Below are positions 8,103 to 15,239 of a DNA stretch of 15,605 nucleotides, piece by piece. Within the stretch, counting starts at the first letter, position 1. Each line of letters starts with the position of its first letter. Below the pieces are notes generated by a model, which searched no databases, was not told the origin of the DNA, and saw nothing but the letters and a program-made list of their open reading frames with translations. Source of the stretch: an uncultured Alphaproteobacteria bacterium (GTDB lineage Bacteria; Pseudomonadota; Alphaproteobacteria; Minwuiales; Minwuiaceae); assembly GCA_913064755.1 (NCBI GenBank), contig CAJYBQ010000026.1:1-15605 (forward strand). The letters run 5' to 3'. Both the position numbers and the translations under genes were made by a program.

Positions 8103-9050
8103 ATGGAACGTGATGTCATCCTGCGCGAAGTCGGCATGAGGGACGGCCTGCAAATGGTCTCCACCGAGTTCCCGACCGCCGCCAAGCAGCAGTGGATCGA
8201 TGCCGAGGTCGCGGCCGGCATGCCGGAGATCGAGGTCTGTTCGTTCGTGCCGCCGCACGTGGTACCGCAGTTCAAGGACCATGCGGAAGTCGTGGCGCAT
8301 GCGCTGACCCATCCGGAACTGACCGTCTCCGCCCTGGTGCCGAATGCCAAGGGCGCGGAACGCGGCTTCCAGCTGGGCGTGCACAAGCTCAATTTCGTGC
8401 TCTCCGCTTCCGAGACCCACAATCAGAAGAACGTCCGCTGTTCCACCGAGGAATCGCTGGAACGCTTCGACCGGGCGATGGAGGTGCAGCGGTCGAACCC
8501 CGATTACGCGGGAACCCAGGTCGGGGGCGGTGCCTCGACGGCACTGGGCTGTACGATGGAGGGGGCGATCGCCCCGTCGCGTGTCATGTGGCTGATAGAG
8601 GAATACCTGAAGCGTGGCGCCGACGAGGTGGGGATCGCCGATACCGTGGGCTATGCCAATCCGGCACAGGTGAAGGCCGTGTTCACGGAAGCGATCCGCA
8701 ACTTCGGCGATGACACCACCATCGTGGCCCATTTCCACAATACCCGCGGCCTGGGGCTGGCCAATGCACTTGCCGCGCTGGAAGCCGGGTGCCGCGTGTT
8801 CGACGCGTCCCTTGCCGGCCTGGGGGGATGACCGTTCGCACCGCTGGCCACCGGCAACGGGGTGATGGGGGACCTCGTGTTCATGCTGGAGGCGATGGGC
8901 ATGCGCACCGGGGTCGACCTGGATGCGCTGGTCGGCATCCGCGAACTGCTGACCGCGAACCTGCCGGACGAGCCGCTGCATGGCATGATTGCCAAGGCCA
9001 GCGTGCCCAAGGGATTCGTGCCGGCATCCGCCGCCCTCGCTGCAGAATGA
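8103..9050 (+). CDS. Hydroxymethylglutaryl-CoA lyase with in-frame TGA at the catalytic Cys codon
   Basis: HMG-CoA lyases (mvaB/HMGCL family, HMGL-like TIM barrel) cleave HMG-CoA to acetyl-CoA and acetoacetate. Read through one TGA, this frame gives 315 codons, the normal bacterial length, ending at TGA 9048. Conserved features are R-E-V-G-M-R-D-G-L-Q (Arg13, Asp14), I-E-V-C-S-F-V, His210 and His212 in A-H-F-H-N-T, and Asn252 in A-T-G-N. The catalytic loop reads S-L-A-G-L-G-G-[TGA]-P-F-A-P, so codon 243 stands where the family has its essential Cys (S-V-A-G-L-G-G-C-P-Y). Upstream and downstream halves share one frame, so no indel is involved. Options are selenocysteine, a C-to-A nonsense mutation, or a base error. 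Translation ending at the TGA would give 242 residues lacking the catalytic loop, Asn252 and the C-terminus. L-A-T-G-N-G-V-M-G-D after the loop departs from the usual G-A-T-G-N-V-x-T-E-D. The family call is firm; the coding status is open. Confidence 0.8.
8829..8831 (+). other. In-frame TGA replacing the active-site cysteine codon
   Basis: The codon is TGA followed by C (tgaccg), a context known for leaky termination. It is preceded by ggg gga (Gly-Gly) and followed by ccg ttc gca ccg (Pro-Phe-Ala-Pro), exactly bracketing the family's Cys. Other genes here (yedK, dnaG, rpoD and more) end in TGA, so wholesale reassignment of TGA to an amino acid is excluded. Confidence 0.9.
8839..8864 (+). promoter_or_regulatory. 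Candidate hairpin just after the TGA (possible bacterial SECIS, weak)
   Basis: CACC (8839-8842) plus GCTGG (8843-8847) can pair with CCGGC (8851-8855) plus GGTG (8861-8864). The apical triloop is CCA (8848-8850), with a five-base bulge (8856-8860) on the 3' side. The loop lies 17-19 bases after the TGA, within the range used by bacterial SECIS elements. However the loop lacks the guanines usually needed. A rival fold pairing CCG 8841-8843 with CGG 8852-8854 exposes GG in an eight-base loop but has only three pairs. Any GC-rich sequence gives such hairpins, so this is a lead only. Confidence 0.15.
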
Positions 9051-9059
9051 TGAAACGAC

Positions 9060-9065
9060 GGGAGG
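9060..9065 (+). promoter_or_regulatory. Ribosome-binding site of the acyl-CoA dehydrogenase gene
   Basis: GGGAGG ends seven bases before ATG 9073. It is a good site placed after the HMG-CoA lyase stop, so the dehydrogenase start at 9073 is well supported even though the frame soon meets a stop codon. Confidence 0.7.
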
Positions 9066-9072
9066 CACAGCA

Positions 9073-10275
9073 ATGAACGCTGACACCACGATGAACACGG
9101 CCGACAACCTGGTGACGATGGAACTGGGAGAGGACTGGCGCGACATCCGCGACCAGGTCCGCCGCATCTGCGACGGGTTTCCCGGCACCTACTGGCAGGA
9201 CCTGGACGAGTAATCGCTCTACCCGGATGCCTTCGTCGAGGCCCTGACCAAATCGGGTTACCTCGGTGCCCTGATCCCTGAGGAATACGGCGGGTCCGGC
9301 CTGCCGCTGCGTGCCGCCTCCGTCATCCTGGAAACCATTCATGCCTCCGGCTGTTCCGCCGCCGCCTGCCACGCGCAGATGTACATCATGGGCACGTTGC
9401 TGCGGCACGGGTCAGAGGCACAGAAGCAGAAATACCTGCCTCAGATCGCCACCGGGGCATTGCGCCTGCAGGCGTTCGGCGTGACGGAGCCGACGACCGG
9501 GTCCGATACCACGCAGTTGAAGACACGGGCGGTGCGTGACGGTGACAGCTACGTCGTCAACGGCCAGAAGATCTGGACCAGCCGTGCCCTGCAGTCCGAC
9601 ATGATGCTGCTGCTGGCCCGCACCACTGCTGCGGACCAGGTGCAGAAGCGCACCCAGGGGCTTTCGGTGTTCCTGGTGGACCTGCGGGAAGTGAAGGGCA
9701 AGGGCTGCGAGATCCGCCCGATCCCCACCATGGTCAATCACAACACCAACGAGGTCTTCTTCGACAACATGCGCATTCCCGCCGACAGCCTGATCGGTGA
9801 GGAGGGGCGGGGCTTCAAGTACATCCTCGACGGGATGAATGCTGAACGTGTGCTGGTCGCCTCCGAAGCCATCGGTGACGGCAAGTACTTCACAGAGAAA
9901 TCGGTGGCCTATGCCAATGACCGCGCGGTCTTCGGTCGGCCCATCGGCCAGAACCAGGCCATCCAGCATCCCATCGCCCGCGCCTACGGCGAATTGCAGG
10001 CGGCCGAGATGATGGTGCGGCAGGCCGCGGCCCTGTTCGATGCCGGGAGGGAATGTGGGGAGGCTGCGAACCTGGCCAAGCTGCTGGCATCGGAATCGGC
10101 CTGGAATGCTGCCGAGGCCTGCATGCAGACGCATGGCGGCTTTTCCTTCGCGCGGGATTTCCAGATCGAGCGAAAGTGGCGTGAATGCCGCCTGTTCCAG
10201 ATCGCGCCGATCTCGTCCAACATGATCCTGAACTTCGTGACGCGGAACATTCTGGGGCTGCCTCGGTCCTATTGA
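9073..10275 (+). pseudogene. Acyl-CoA dehydrogenase interrupted by in-frame TAA at codon 47
   Basis: Read through one TAA (9211-9213) the frame encodes 400 residues, normal for FAD-dependent acyl-CoA dehydrogenases, which make 2-enoyl-CoA and pass electrons to ETF. Both sides of the stop belong to the family: before it R-D-I-R-D-Q-V-R-R-I-C and Y-W-Q-D-L-D-E; after it Y-P-D-A-F-V-E-A-L, L-I-P-E-E-Y-G-G-S-G, F-G-V-T-E-P-T-T-G-S-D-T, and near the end M-Q-T-H-G-G-F-S-F-A-R-D. The frame does not change across the stop. Glu258 in N-A-E-R-V-L-V-A-S-E aligns with the catalytic base of isovaleryl-CoA dehydrogenase. The alternative C-terminal Glu (Y-E-G-T) is absent, the local sequence being Q-I-A-P-I-S. 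The first downstream ATG (9379) would remove about 100 residues, so re-initiation is unlikely to give a working enzyme. Nonsense mutation or sequencing error is likelier than recoding. Confidence 0.82.
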
Positions 10276-10353
10276 TGCCAGATTGACAACTCTCCGGTTT
10301 TGTCATGCCGTCGGGTCAAGCTTCGCCGCATAATGGCGCAGGCAACAAGCAAC

Positions 10354-10360
10354 CGGGAGG
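10354..10360 (+). promoter_or_regulatory. Ribosome-binding site fixing the MaoC-gene start
   Basis: CGGGAGG lies seven bases before ATG 10368. The longer frame from ATG 10305 adds 21 residues of unrelated sequence and has no such site, so 10368 is chosen. Confidence 0.75.
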
Positions 10361-10367
10361 ATTGAAG

Positions 10368-10826
10368 ATGCTGAGTGTGGAAACCCCGCAGGACCTGAAG
10401 AACCACGTGGGCGCCGATTGCGGTGCATCCGATTGGGTGACCGTGGACCAGGAGATGATCAACAAGTTCGCGGACGCGACCGGTGATCACCAGTGGATTC
10501 ACGTGGACGTGGAACGTGCAAAGACCGAAATGCCGAACGGTCAGACCATTGCGCATGGTTTCCTGACCCTGTCGCTGGTGCCGTTGCTGTCTGCCCAGAC
10601 CCTGACCGTCAACAAGCGCAGCCGGGGCATCAACTACGGCTCCAACAAGGTGCGTTTCACCAATACGGTGGCGGCGGGCAGCCGGGTGCGCCTGCACCAG
10701 ACGATCAAGGAAGTGAACGACGTCTCCGGCAATGGTGTCCAGGTGATCTCCGAGATGAAGATGGAGATCGAAGGCCAGGAACGTCCGGCGATGGTCGCGG
10801 AGTTCATCAGCCTTTCCTACGCCTGA
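10368..10826 (+). CDS. MaoC family (R)-specific enoyl-CoA hydratase-like dehydratase
   Basis: This 152-residue single hot-dog protein resembles PhaJ and MaoC-type hydratases, which add water to trans-2-enoyl-CoA to give the (R)-3-hydroxyacyl-CoA. The hydratase-2 signature is clear: F-A-D-A-T-G-D-H-Q-W-I-H-V-D (34-47), with catalytic Asp40 and His45. Later come I-A-H-G-F-L-T-L-S-L, the substrate-facing helix, and N-Y-G-S-N-K-V-R-F, typical of this bacterial group. It lies 92 bp after the dehydrogenase and 10 bp before the MmgE/PrpD gene, with which it is probably co-translated. With a crotonase in the same cluster, it either has the opposite stereochemistry or serves a different intermediate. 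MaoC relatives also include itaconyl- and mesaconyl-CoA hydratases, so the substrate is open. Confidence 0.9.
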   Translation: MLSVETPQDLKNHVGADCGASDWVTVDQEMINKFADATGDHQWIHVDVERAKTEMPNGQTIAHGFLTLSLVPLLSAQTLTVNKRSRGINYGSNKVRFTNTVAAGSRVRLHQTIKEVNDVSGNGVQVISEMKMEIEGQERPAMVAEFISLSYA

Positions 10827-10836
10827 CCGACGTCCC

Positions 10837-12183
10837 ATGACCGGCACGCAGGTGACAGCAACCCTGGCGGCAATGGCTGCCGGGTTGCAACTCGACAACA
10901 TCGACGATGATGCGCGGGCCGTGGCCCGGCAGTGTCTGCTGGACTGGTTCGGTGTCACCCTGGCCGGGGCGGATGAACCCTGCGTCGACGTGCTGGCGGC
11001 AGAGGCTGCCGACCAGGGCGGCAACCCGCAATCGACCCTGGTCGGGCGCGGGTTGCGCCTGTCGACCCGCCAGGCCGCGCTGGTCAATGGCACGGCAAGC
11101 CATGCCCACGACTACGACGATGTGAACATGACCCTTTCCGGTCATGCCACCGTTGCCGTTGCCGGCGGCCTGCTGGCCCTGGCGGAGCGGTCGGGCGCGT
11201 CGGGGGCGGATGTCCTGACGGCATTCGTCGCGGGCTACGAGACCGCCTGCCGGGTCGGGGCGCTGGTCATGCCGGGTCACTACGCGATGGGTTTCCATTC
11301 CACGGCGACGGCGGGCACTTTCGGTGCCGCGGCGGCCTGCGGTCGCCTGCTGGGTCTGGACGCGGAGGCCATGGCACGCGCCTTCGGCATCGCCGGAACC
11401 ATGGCGGCCGGACTGAAGAGCCAGTTCGGCACCGACTGCAAGCCGTTCCATGCCGGGCGGGCGACCGAGGCCGGCATGATGGCGGCGACCATGGCGGCAC
11501 GGGGCTTCACGTCGCGTGGCGACATTCTGGATTGCGAACAGGGCTTCGCCGCGACGCATTCGAAGCATTTCAATCCGGAACAGGCGGTCGGCGCGGCACC
11601 GGGTGGTGGTTTCCACGTGCGCAACAACCTCTTCAAGTACCATGCTGCCTGCTACCTGACCCACGCCGCGATCGAGAGCGGTCGCAGGATCCGGATGGAT
11701 CATGCGCCGGGCCTGGACGACATCGCGTCCATCGTGGTGCAGGTGGAGAAGGGCGCGGACAGGGTCTGCAACATTGCCGAACCCGCGACCGGGCTGGAGA
11801 CCAAGTTTTCCCTGCGCATGACGACGGCCTTCGCGCTGGCTGGCATCGATACGGCGGGCATGACGAACTACAATACCGACCACGCACGTGATCCACGCCT
11901 GACGGGCCTGCGTGACCGGACGGAGATCGATCTGCTGTCCGGCGTCTCGCCCACGTTCTCCGACGTTGTCGTGACCCTGCGTGACGGCACCTGCCTGCAT
12001 GCGAGCCATGACAGCGGCATTCCGGCAGCCGACGTGGCGGAACAGGGCGCGCGCATCGGGGCGAAGTTCGATGCGCTGGCCAAGCCGGTGATCGGTGACA
12101 ATCGTGCCGGGGCGCTGCGTGCCGCGATCGAGAGCATCGAGACCGCGCCATCCCTGACCGAGATCATGCAGATCGCCGCCTGA
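10837..12183 (+). CDS. MmgE/PrpD family protein (2-methylcitrate dehydratase / cis-aconitate decarboxylase-like)
   Basis: This 448-residue protein has the usual length for MmgE/PrpD, a family whose known members dehydrate 2-methylcitrate, decarboxylate cis-aconitate to itaconate, or epimerise iminodisuccinate. Recognisable blocks are D-W-F-G-V-T-L-A-G (35-43), S-H-A-H-D-Y-D-D-V-N (88-97), G-H-A-T (His103), G-F-H-S-T-A-T-A-G-T-F-G-A-A (His154), D-C-K-P-F-H-A-G-R-A (Lys202) and F-K-Y-H-A-A-C-Y-L-T-H (Lys267). These histidines and lysines fall near the positions I recall for the decarboxylase active site, but paralogues share them, so the reaction is undetermined. The start is 10 bp after the MaoC stop and lacks a strong ribosome site, suggesting translational coupling. 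A CoA-free acid substrate (inference) would place it before the synthetase step. Confidence 0.88.
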   Translation: MTGTQVTATLAAMAAGLQLDNIDDDARAVARQCLLDWFGVTLAGADEPCVDVLAAEAADQGGNPQSTLVGRGLRLSTRQAALVNGTASHAHDYDDVNMTLSGHATVAVAGGLLALAERSGASGADVLTAFVAGYETACRVGALVMPGHYAMGFHSTATAGTFGAAAACGRLLGLDAEAMARAFGIAGTMAAGLKSQFGTDCKPFHAGRATEAGMMAATMAARGFTSRGDILDCEQGFAATHSKHFNPEQAVGAAPGGGFHVRNNLFKYHAACYLTHAAIESGRRIRMDHAPGLDDIASIVVQVEKGADRVCNIAEPATGLETKFSLRMTTAFALAGIDTAGMTNYNTDHARDPRLTGLRDRTEIDLLSGVSPTFSDVVVTLRDGTCLHASHDSGIPAADVAEQGARIGAKFDALAKPVIGDNRAGALRAAIESIETAPSLTEIMQIAA

Positions 12184-12272
12184 CGACGGACGCCAGACCC
12201 AAGCAAGTGATACCGGATGCCCTGCCCGGCGACCGCCACCCCAATCGTTTCGTTCCTGAACAAGAGAGAAGC

Positions 12273-14369
12273 ATGTCCAGCAAACCCCGCGACCTGTCTG
12301 CCCTGGTCGACCCGAAGTCCATCGCTGTCATCGGCGCATCCAACAATGTCATCAAGTTCGGTGGTCGCCCGATCCGCTACATGCTCGAAGCCCCGTTCAA
12401 GGGGCCGATCTACCCGATCCATCCGAAGGAGAAGGAGATCCAGGGGCTGAAGGCCTATGCCGACATCCGCGACGTGGGGCAGCCCATCGACATGGTGGTG
12501 ATCACCGTGCCGGCACCCATGGTGGCCGACGTGGTCGATGCCTGCGCCGAAGCCGGCGTGAAGGCCTGCGTGATCTTCTCGTCCGGCTTTTCCGAAGTGG
12601 GCGGGGAAGCGCACGAGTGGCAGGAACGCATGGCGGCGACGGCGGAGCGGACCGGCATGCTGATTGTCGGCCCGAATTGCCTGGGCATGCTGACGCCGGG
12701 CTGCTGGGCCATCGGAACCTTCACGTCGATCTTCGACCATGGCTGGCCGAAGCCGGGTGCGCTGACCATCATGACCCAGTCCGGCGCCGTGGGCGGTCAT
12801 ATCCTGGTCGCGGCGCGGGAACGGGGCCTGGGCCTGCGGACCTGGGTGGCAACGGGCAATGAATCCGACGTGGACGTGGCCGACTGCATCGCCTTCGGCG
12901 CAACGGACCCGGAAACGAAGGTCATCGTCGCCTACATGGAAGGCTGCAAGAATCCCGAGCGACTGATCGAGGCGCTGAAGATGGCGAAGGCCGCCGGCAA
13001 GCCCGTGATCTGCATGAAGGTCGGCGCGTCGGAAGTCGGGGCCGCTGCCGCCGCGACCCATACCGCGTCCCTGGCCGGCTCGGACGCCGTCTTCGATGCC
13101 CTGTTCCGCCAGTACGGTGTCTACCGGGCCCATAGCCTGGACGAGATGATGGACGTGGCCGGTGCCGCACTGGTCAGCCCGCTGCCGAAGGGGCGTCGGC
13201 TGGGCATCGTCACCATTTCCGGCGGTGCCGGGGTCATGGCTGCGGACGAGGCCGCGAAATGCGGCCTCGAAGTGCCGGAACTGCCGGCGGCGGCACAGAA
13301 GGCCGTGAAGGACGCCTTGCCTTATGCCGCTGCCCGCAACCCGGTGGACGTGACCGCGACCGTCACCAATGATTTCCACCTGATGCAGCAGGGCCTGGAG
13401 GCGATGCTGGACCATGGTGACGTGGACATGACCGTGATCTTCCTGTCCACGGTCGGCTTCAGCCCGCGCATCATGGACGGCCTGCGCGGCATCTTTCCCG
13501 CCATCCGCGCGAAGCACCCGAATGCCATCATGGCCGTGTCGATGATGTGCACCGACGAAAGCCGGAAGTTCTTCGAGGACGAGGGCTACCTGGTGATCGA
13601 GGACCTGAACAATGCCGTGAAGATCCTGGCGGCATTGACGGAGATCCGCGAAGGCCTGGAACGACCGGACAGCACCGCCGACCTGACCCCGGCAACCACG
13701 CTGTCACCGATCAGCCACAAGGCGCTGAACGAGGCCGAGGCGTCGGCCCTGCTGGCCGAGTCCGGCCTGCGGTTCCCGTCCATCCATGTCGCGACCAATG
13801 CCTCGGAAGCCGAGACCGCTGCCCGGACGCTCGGCGTGCCGGTGGCCATGAAGGTCCTTTCGGGTGCCATTCAGCACAAGAGCGACATCGGCGGGGTCCG
13901 GTTGAACGTCACGGTGGACAATGCGGCCGAGGCTTTCGCCAGCATAATGGCGTCGGTTGCATCGCATGAGCCGAACACGGCGGTGGACGGGGTGCTGGTC
14001 GCCCCGATGGCGCCGAAGGGTGTCGAGACCATCATCGGCGTGCAGAACGATCCGGTGTTCGGCCCCGTGGTCATGTTCGGCCTCGGCGGTGTCTTCGTCG
14101 AGGTGTTGAAGGACGTGACGTTCCGCGTCGCGCCGTTTGACGAGGCGGAAGCCCATCGCATGATCCGGGAACTGAAGGGGCTGCCGCTGCTGCAAGGCGC
14201 GCGCGGGGCGGAACCGGTCGACCTGGATGACCTGGCCCGGACGCTTTCGCGCGTTTCGGTCTATGCCGCCGCGCAGGCCGCCGAGTTCGAATCCATCGAC
14301 ATCAATCCCTACGTCGCCCTGCCCGATGGCGGTGTTGCGCTGGACGCGGTGATCGTCGCCAGGGAATAG
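12273..14369 (+). CDS. NDP-forming acyl-CoA synthetase (acetate--CoA ligase, ADP-forming family)
   Basis: This 698-residue fused alpha-beta enzyme of the ADP-forming acyl-CoA synthetase group joins an acid to CoA at the cost of ATP, through a phosphohistidine. In order: an N-terminal CoA-binding Rossmann domain (S-I-A-V-I-G-A-S-N-N near 20); succinyl-CoA-ligase-like domains with G-P-N-C-L-G-M and T-Q-S-G-A-V-G-G; the phosphohistidine His263 in T-H-T-A-S-L-A-G-S-D; and a C-terminal ATP-grasp domain with H-K-S-D-I-G-G-V (His535) and P-V-V-M-F-G-L-G-G. The frame is open upstream to GTG 12207, but ATG 12273 is chosen because of aagagag (12262-12268) and the typical start. It lies 89 bp after the MmgE/PrpD gene and ends the + strand cluster. 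Relatives activate acetate, pimelate, ferulate and others. The acid here is unknown. Confidence 0.92.
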   Translation: MSSKPRDLSALVDPKSIAVIGASNNVIKFGGRPIRYMLEAPFKGPIYPIHPKEKEIQGLKAYADIRDVGQPIDMVVITVPAPMVADVVDACAEAGVKACVIFSSGFSEVGGEAHEWQERMAATAERTGMLIVGPNCLGMLTPGCWAIGTFTSIFDHGWPKPGALTIMTQSGAVGGHILVAARERGLGLRTWVATGNESDVDVADCIAFGATDPETKVIVAYMEGCKNPERLIEALKMAKAAGKPVICMKVGASEVGAAAAATHTASLAGSDAVFDALFRQYGVYRAHSLDEMMDVAGAALVSPLPKGRRLGIVTISGGAGVMAADEAAKCGLEVPELPAAAQKAVKDALPYAAARNPVDVTATVTNDFHLMQQGLEAMLDHGDVDMTVIFLSTVGFSPRIMDGLRGIFPAIRAKHPNAIMAVSMMCTDESRKFFEDEGYLVIEDLNNAVKILAALTEIREGLERPDSTADLTPATTLSPISHKALNEAEASALLAESGLRFPSIHVATNASEAETAARTLGVPVAMKVLSGAIQHKSDIGGVRLNVTVDNAAEAFASIMASVASHEPNTAVDGVLVAPMAPKGVETIIGVQNDPVFGPVVMFGLGGVFVEVLKDVTFRVAPFDEAEAHRMIRELKGLPLLQGARGAEPVDLDDLARTLSRVSVYAAAQAAEFESIDINPYVALPDGGVALDAVIVARE

Positions 14370-14370
14370 G

Positions 14371-14406
14371 GGCCGCCGACACGGCGGGCCGGCGGGAATT
14401 CGCCGG
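14371..14406. terminator. GC-rich hairpins between convergent genes (possible bidirectional terminator)
   Basis: Two inverted repeats lie between the synthetase stop and the stop of the opposing dioxygenase gene. The second is perfect: CCGGCG (14389-14394), loop GGAATT, CGCCGG (14401-14406). The first pairs GGCCGCCG (14371-14378) with CGGCGGGCC (14382-14390) around ACA with one bulged base, and overlaps the second, so they would compete. There is no clean T-run on either strand; only TTGTTT (14418-14423) follows on the + strand. The position suits termination; the missing T-run lowers confidence. Confidence 0.35.
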
Positions 14407-14422
14407 GGCCGAGAGCGTTGTT

Positions 14423-15220
14423 TCAGCCTGGCCAGACGACCGGATACTGGTCGCTGGCCAGGTCGTCACCGGTGTTCAGACTCGGGTTGCGCAGGCCTGC
14501 ATTGGGGCCGGGGCCACCGAAATAGGTGGCATCCTCGCCGCAATAGCGCACGGTGTAGCCACGACGGCGGCGGTCGAGACGATGGTTGCCGCCTGCGCCG
14601 TGAACCGCCATGGCGTGGAACGCGATGACATCACCCGGCTGCATGTCCCAGCTGATCAGCCTGTAATCGTCGCGGTGCGCTTCGATGTCGGGAATGTCCT
14701 CGTAATTCTCGCCACGTTCATAATCGGCACCACCGGGGGCGAAGGGTTCGGGCTGGAACCAGCGTTCCCAATCGTGTGAACCGGCGACGAATTCCAGCCG
14801 ACCGGAATCCGCCGTCACCTCGTCCAGTGCGAGCCAGAAACTCATCACCTGCCGTCCCCGAACCGGCCAGTACGGCTGGTCATTGTGCCAGCGCGTCGGG
14901 TGGTCGGAGCCCTCTTCCTTCACGAAAAGCTGGTCGTAGAACAGCGTGATCCGCTTCGCACCCATCAGTTCGGCGGCGAGCCCGGGCAGGGGGGAATTGA
15001 AGCAGTAGTCATGGAAATCGGGGTCGTTCTCCCAGACACGCATGTTGCCGTTGAACTTCCTGCCGTTCTCCAGCGTGTAGCCATGGCAGAACGGGCCGTG
15101 TTCGGCGATGTCGCGGTCGATCGCCGCCCGCATCCTCGCGACCCATTCAGCGGAAATCGCGCCGCGCAGCAGAACCGCGCCATCGCGCTGGAAGGTCTCG
15201 ATTGTCTCTGCTGGCAGCAT
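14423..15220 (-). CDS. Phytanoyl-CoA dioxygenase (PhyH) family protein
   Basis: This 265-residue protein has the PhyH fold of Fe(II)/2-oxoglutarate-dependent oxygenases, which hydroxylate small substrates while turning 2-oxoglutarate to succinate. The iron triad is visible: His112 and Asp114 in R-W-H-N-D-Q-P-Y-W and the distal His207 in F-H-A-M-A-V-H-G-A-G. An arginine in R-R-R-G-Y-T-V-R-Y (about 218-225) should bind the 2-oxoglutarate carboxylate. G-S-H-D-W (147-151) is also typical. The start is supported by a strong ribosome site on the complementary strand (cctcccc as written at 15228-15234, seven bases from the ATG). It follows the SDR gene by 19 bp and is probably its operon partner. 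The substrate is unknown. It converges on the acyl-CoA cluster, so joint regulation is not implied. Confidence 0.92.
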   Translation of the reverse strand: MLPAETIETFQRDGAVLLRGAISAEWVARMRAAIDRDIAEHGPFCHGYTLENGRKFNGNMRVWENDPDFHDYCFNSPLPGLAAELMGAKRITLFYDQLFVKEEGSDHPTRWHNDQPYWPVRGRQVMSFWLALDEVTADSGRLEFVAGSHDWERWFQPEPFAPGGADYERGENYEDIPDIEAHRDDYRLISWDMQPGDVIAFHAMAVHGAGGNHRLDRRRRGYTVRYCGEDATYFGGPGPNAGLRNPSLNTGDDLASDQYPVVWPG

Positions 15221-15239
15221 GACATTTCCTCCCCGGCCG

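Noticed and set aside
8822..8831. Frameshift at the G-run just before the HMG-CoA lyase TGA
   Set aside because: The HMGL-like sequence before and after the TGA is in the same frame. An indel in the run of six G would put the downstream half out of frame, so a substitution or true TGA fits and a frameshift does not.
8829..8831. Genome-wide reassignment of TGA to an amino acid
   Set aside because: yedK, dnaG, rpoD, the oxidoreductase, the hydratase, the MaoC and the MmgE/PrpD genes all end at TGA in sensible places.
8862..9050. A separate small gene of 62 codons after the TGA
   Set aside because: It is the in-frame C-terminal part of the HMG-CoA lyase, without its own ribosome site.
10283..10288. 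Perfect TTGACA upstream of the MaoC gene as a promoter -35 box
   Set aside because: No acceptable -10 box lies 15-19 bases downstream. The nearest AT-rich CATAAT (10329-10334) is about 40 bases away.
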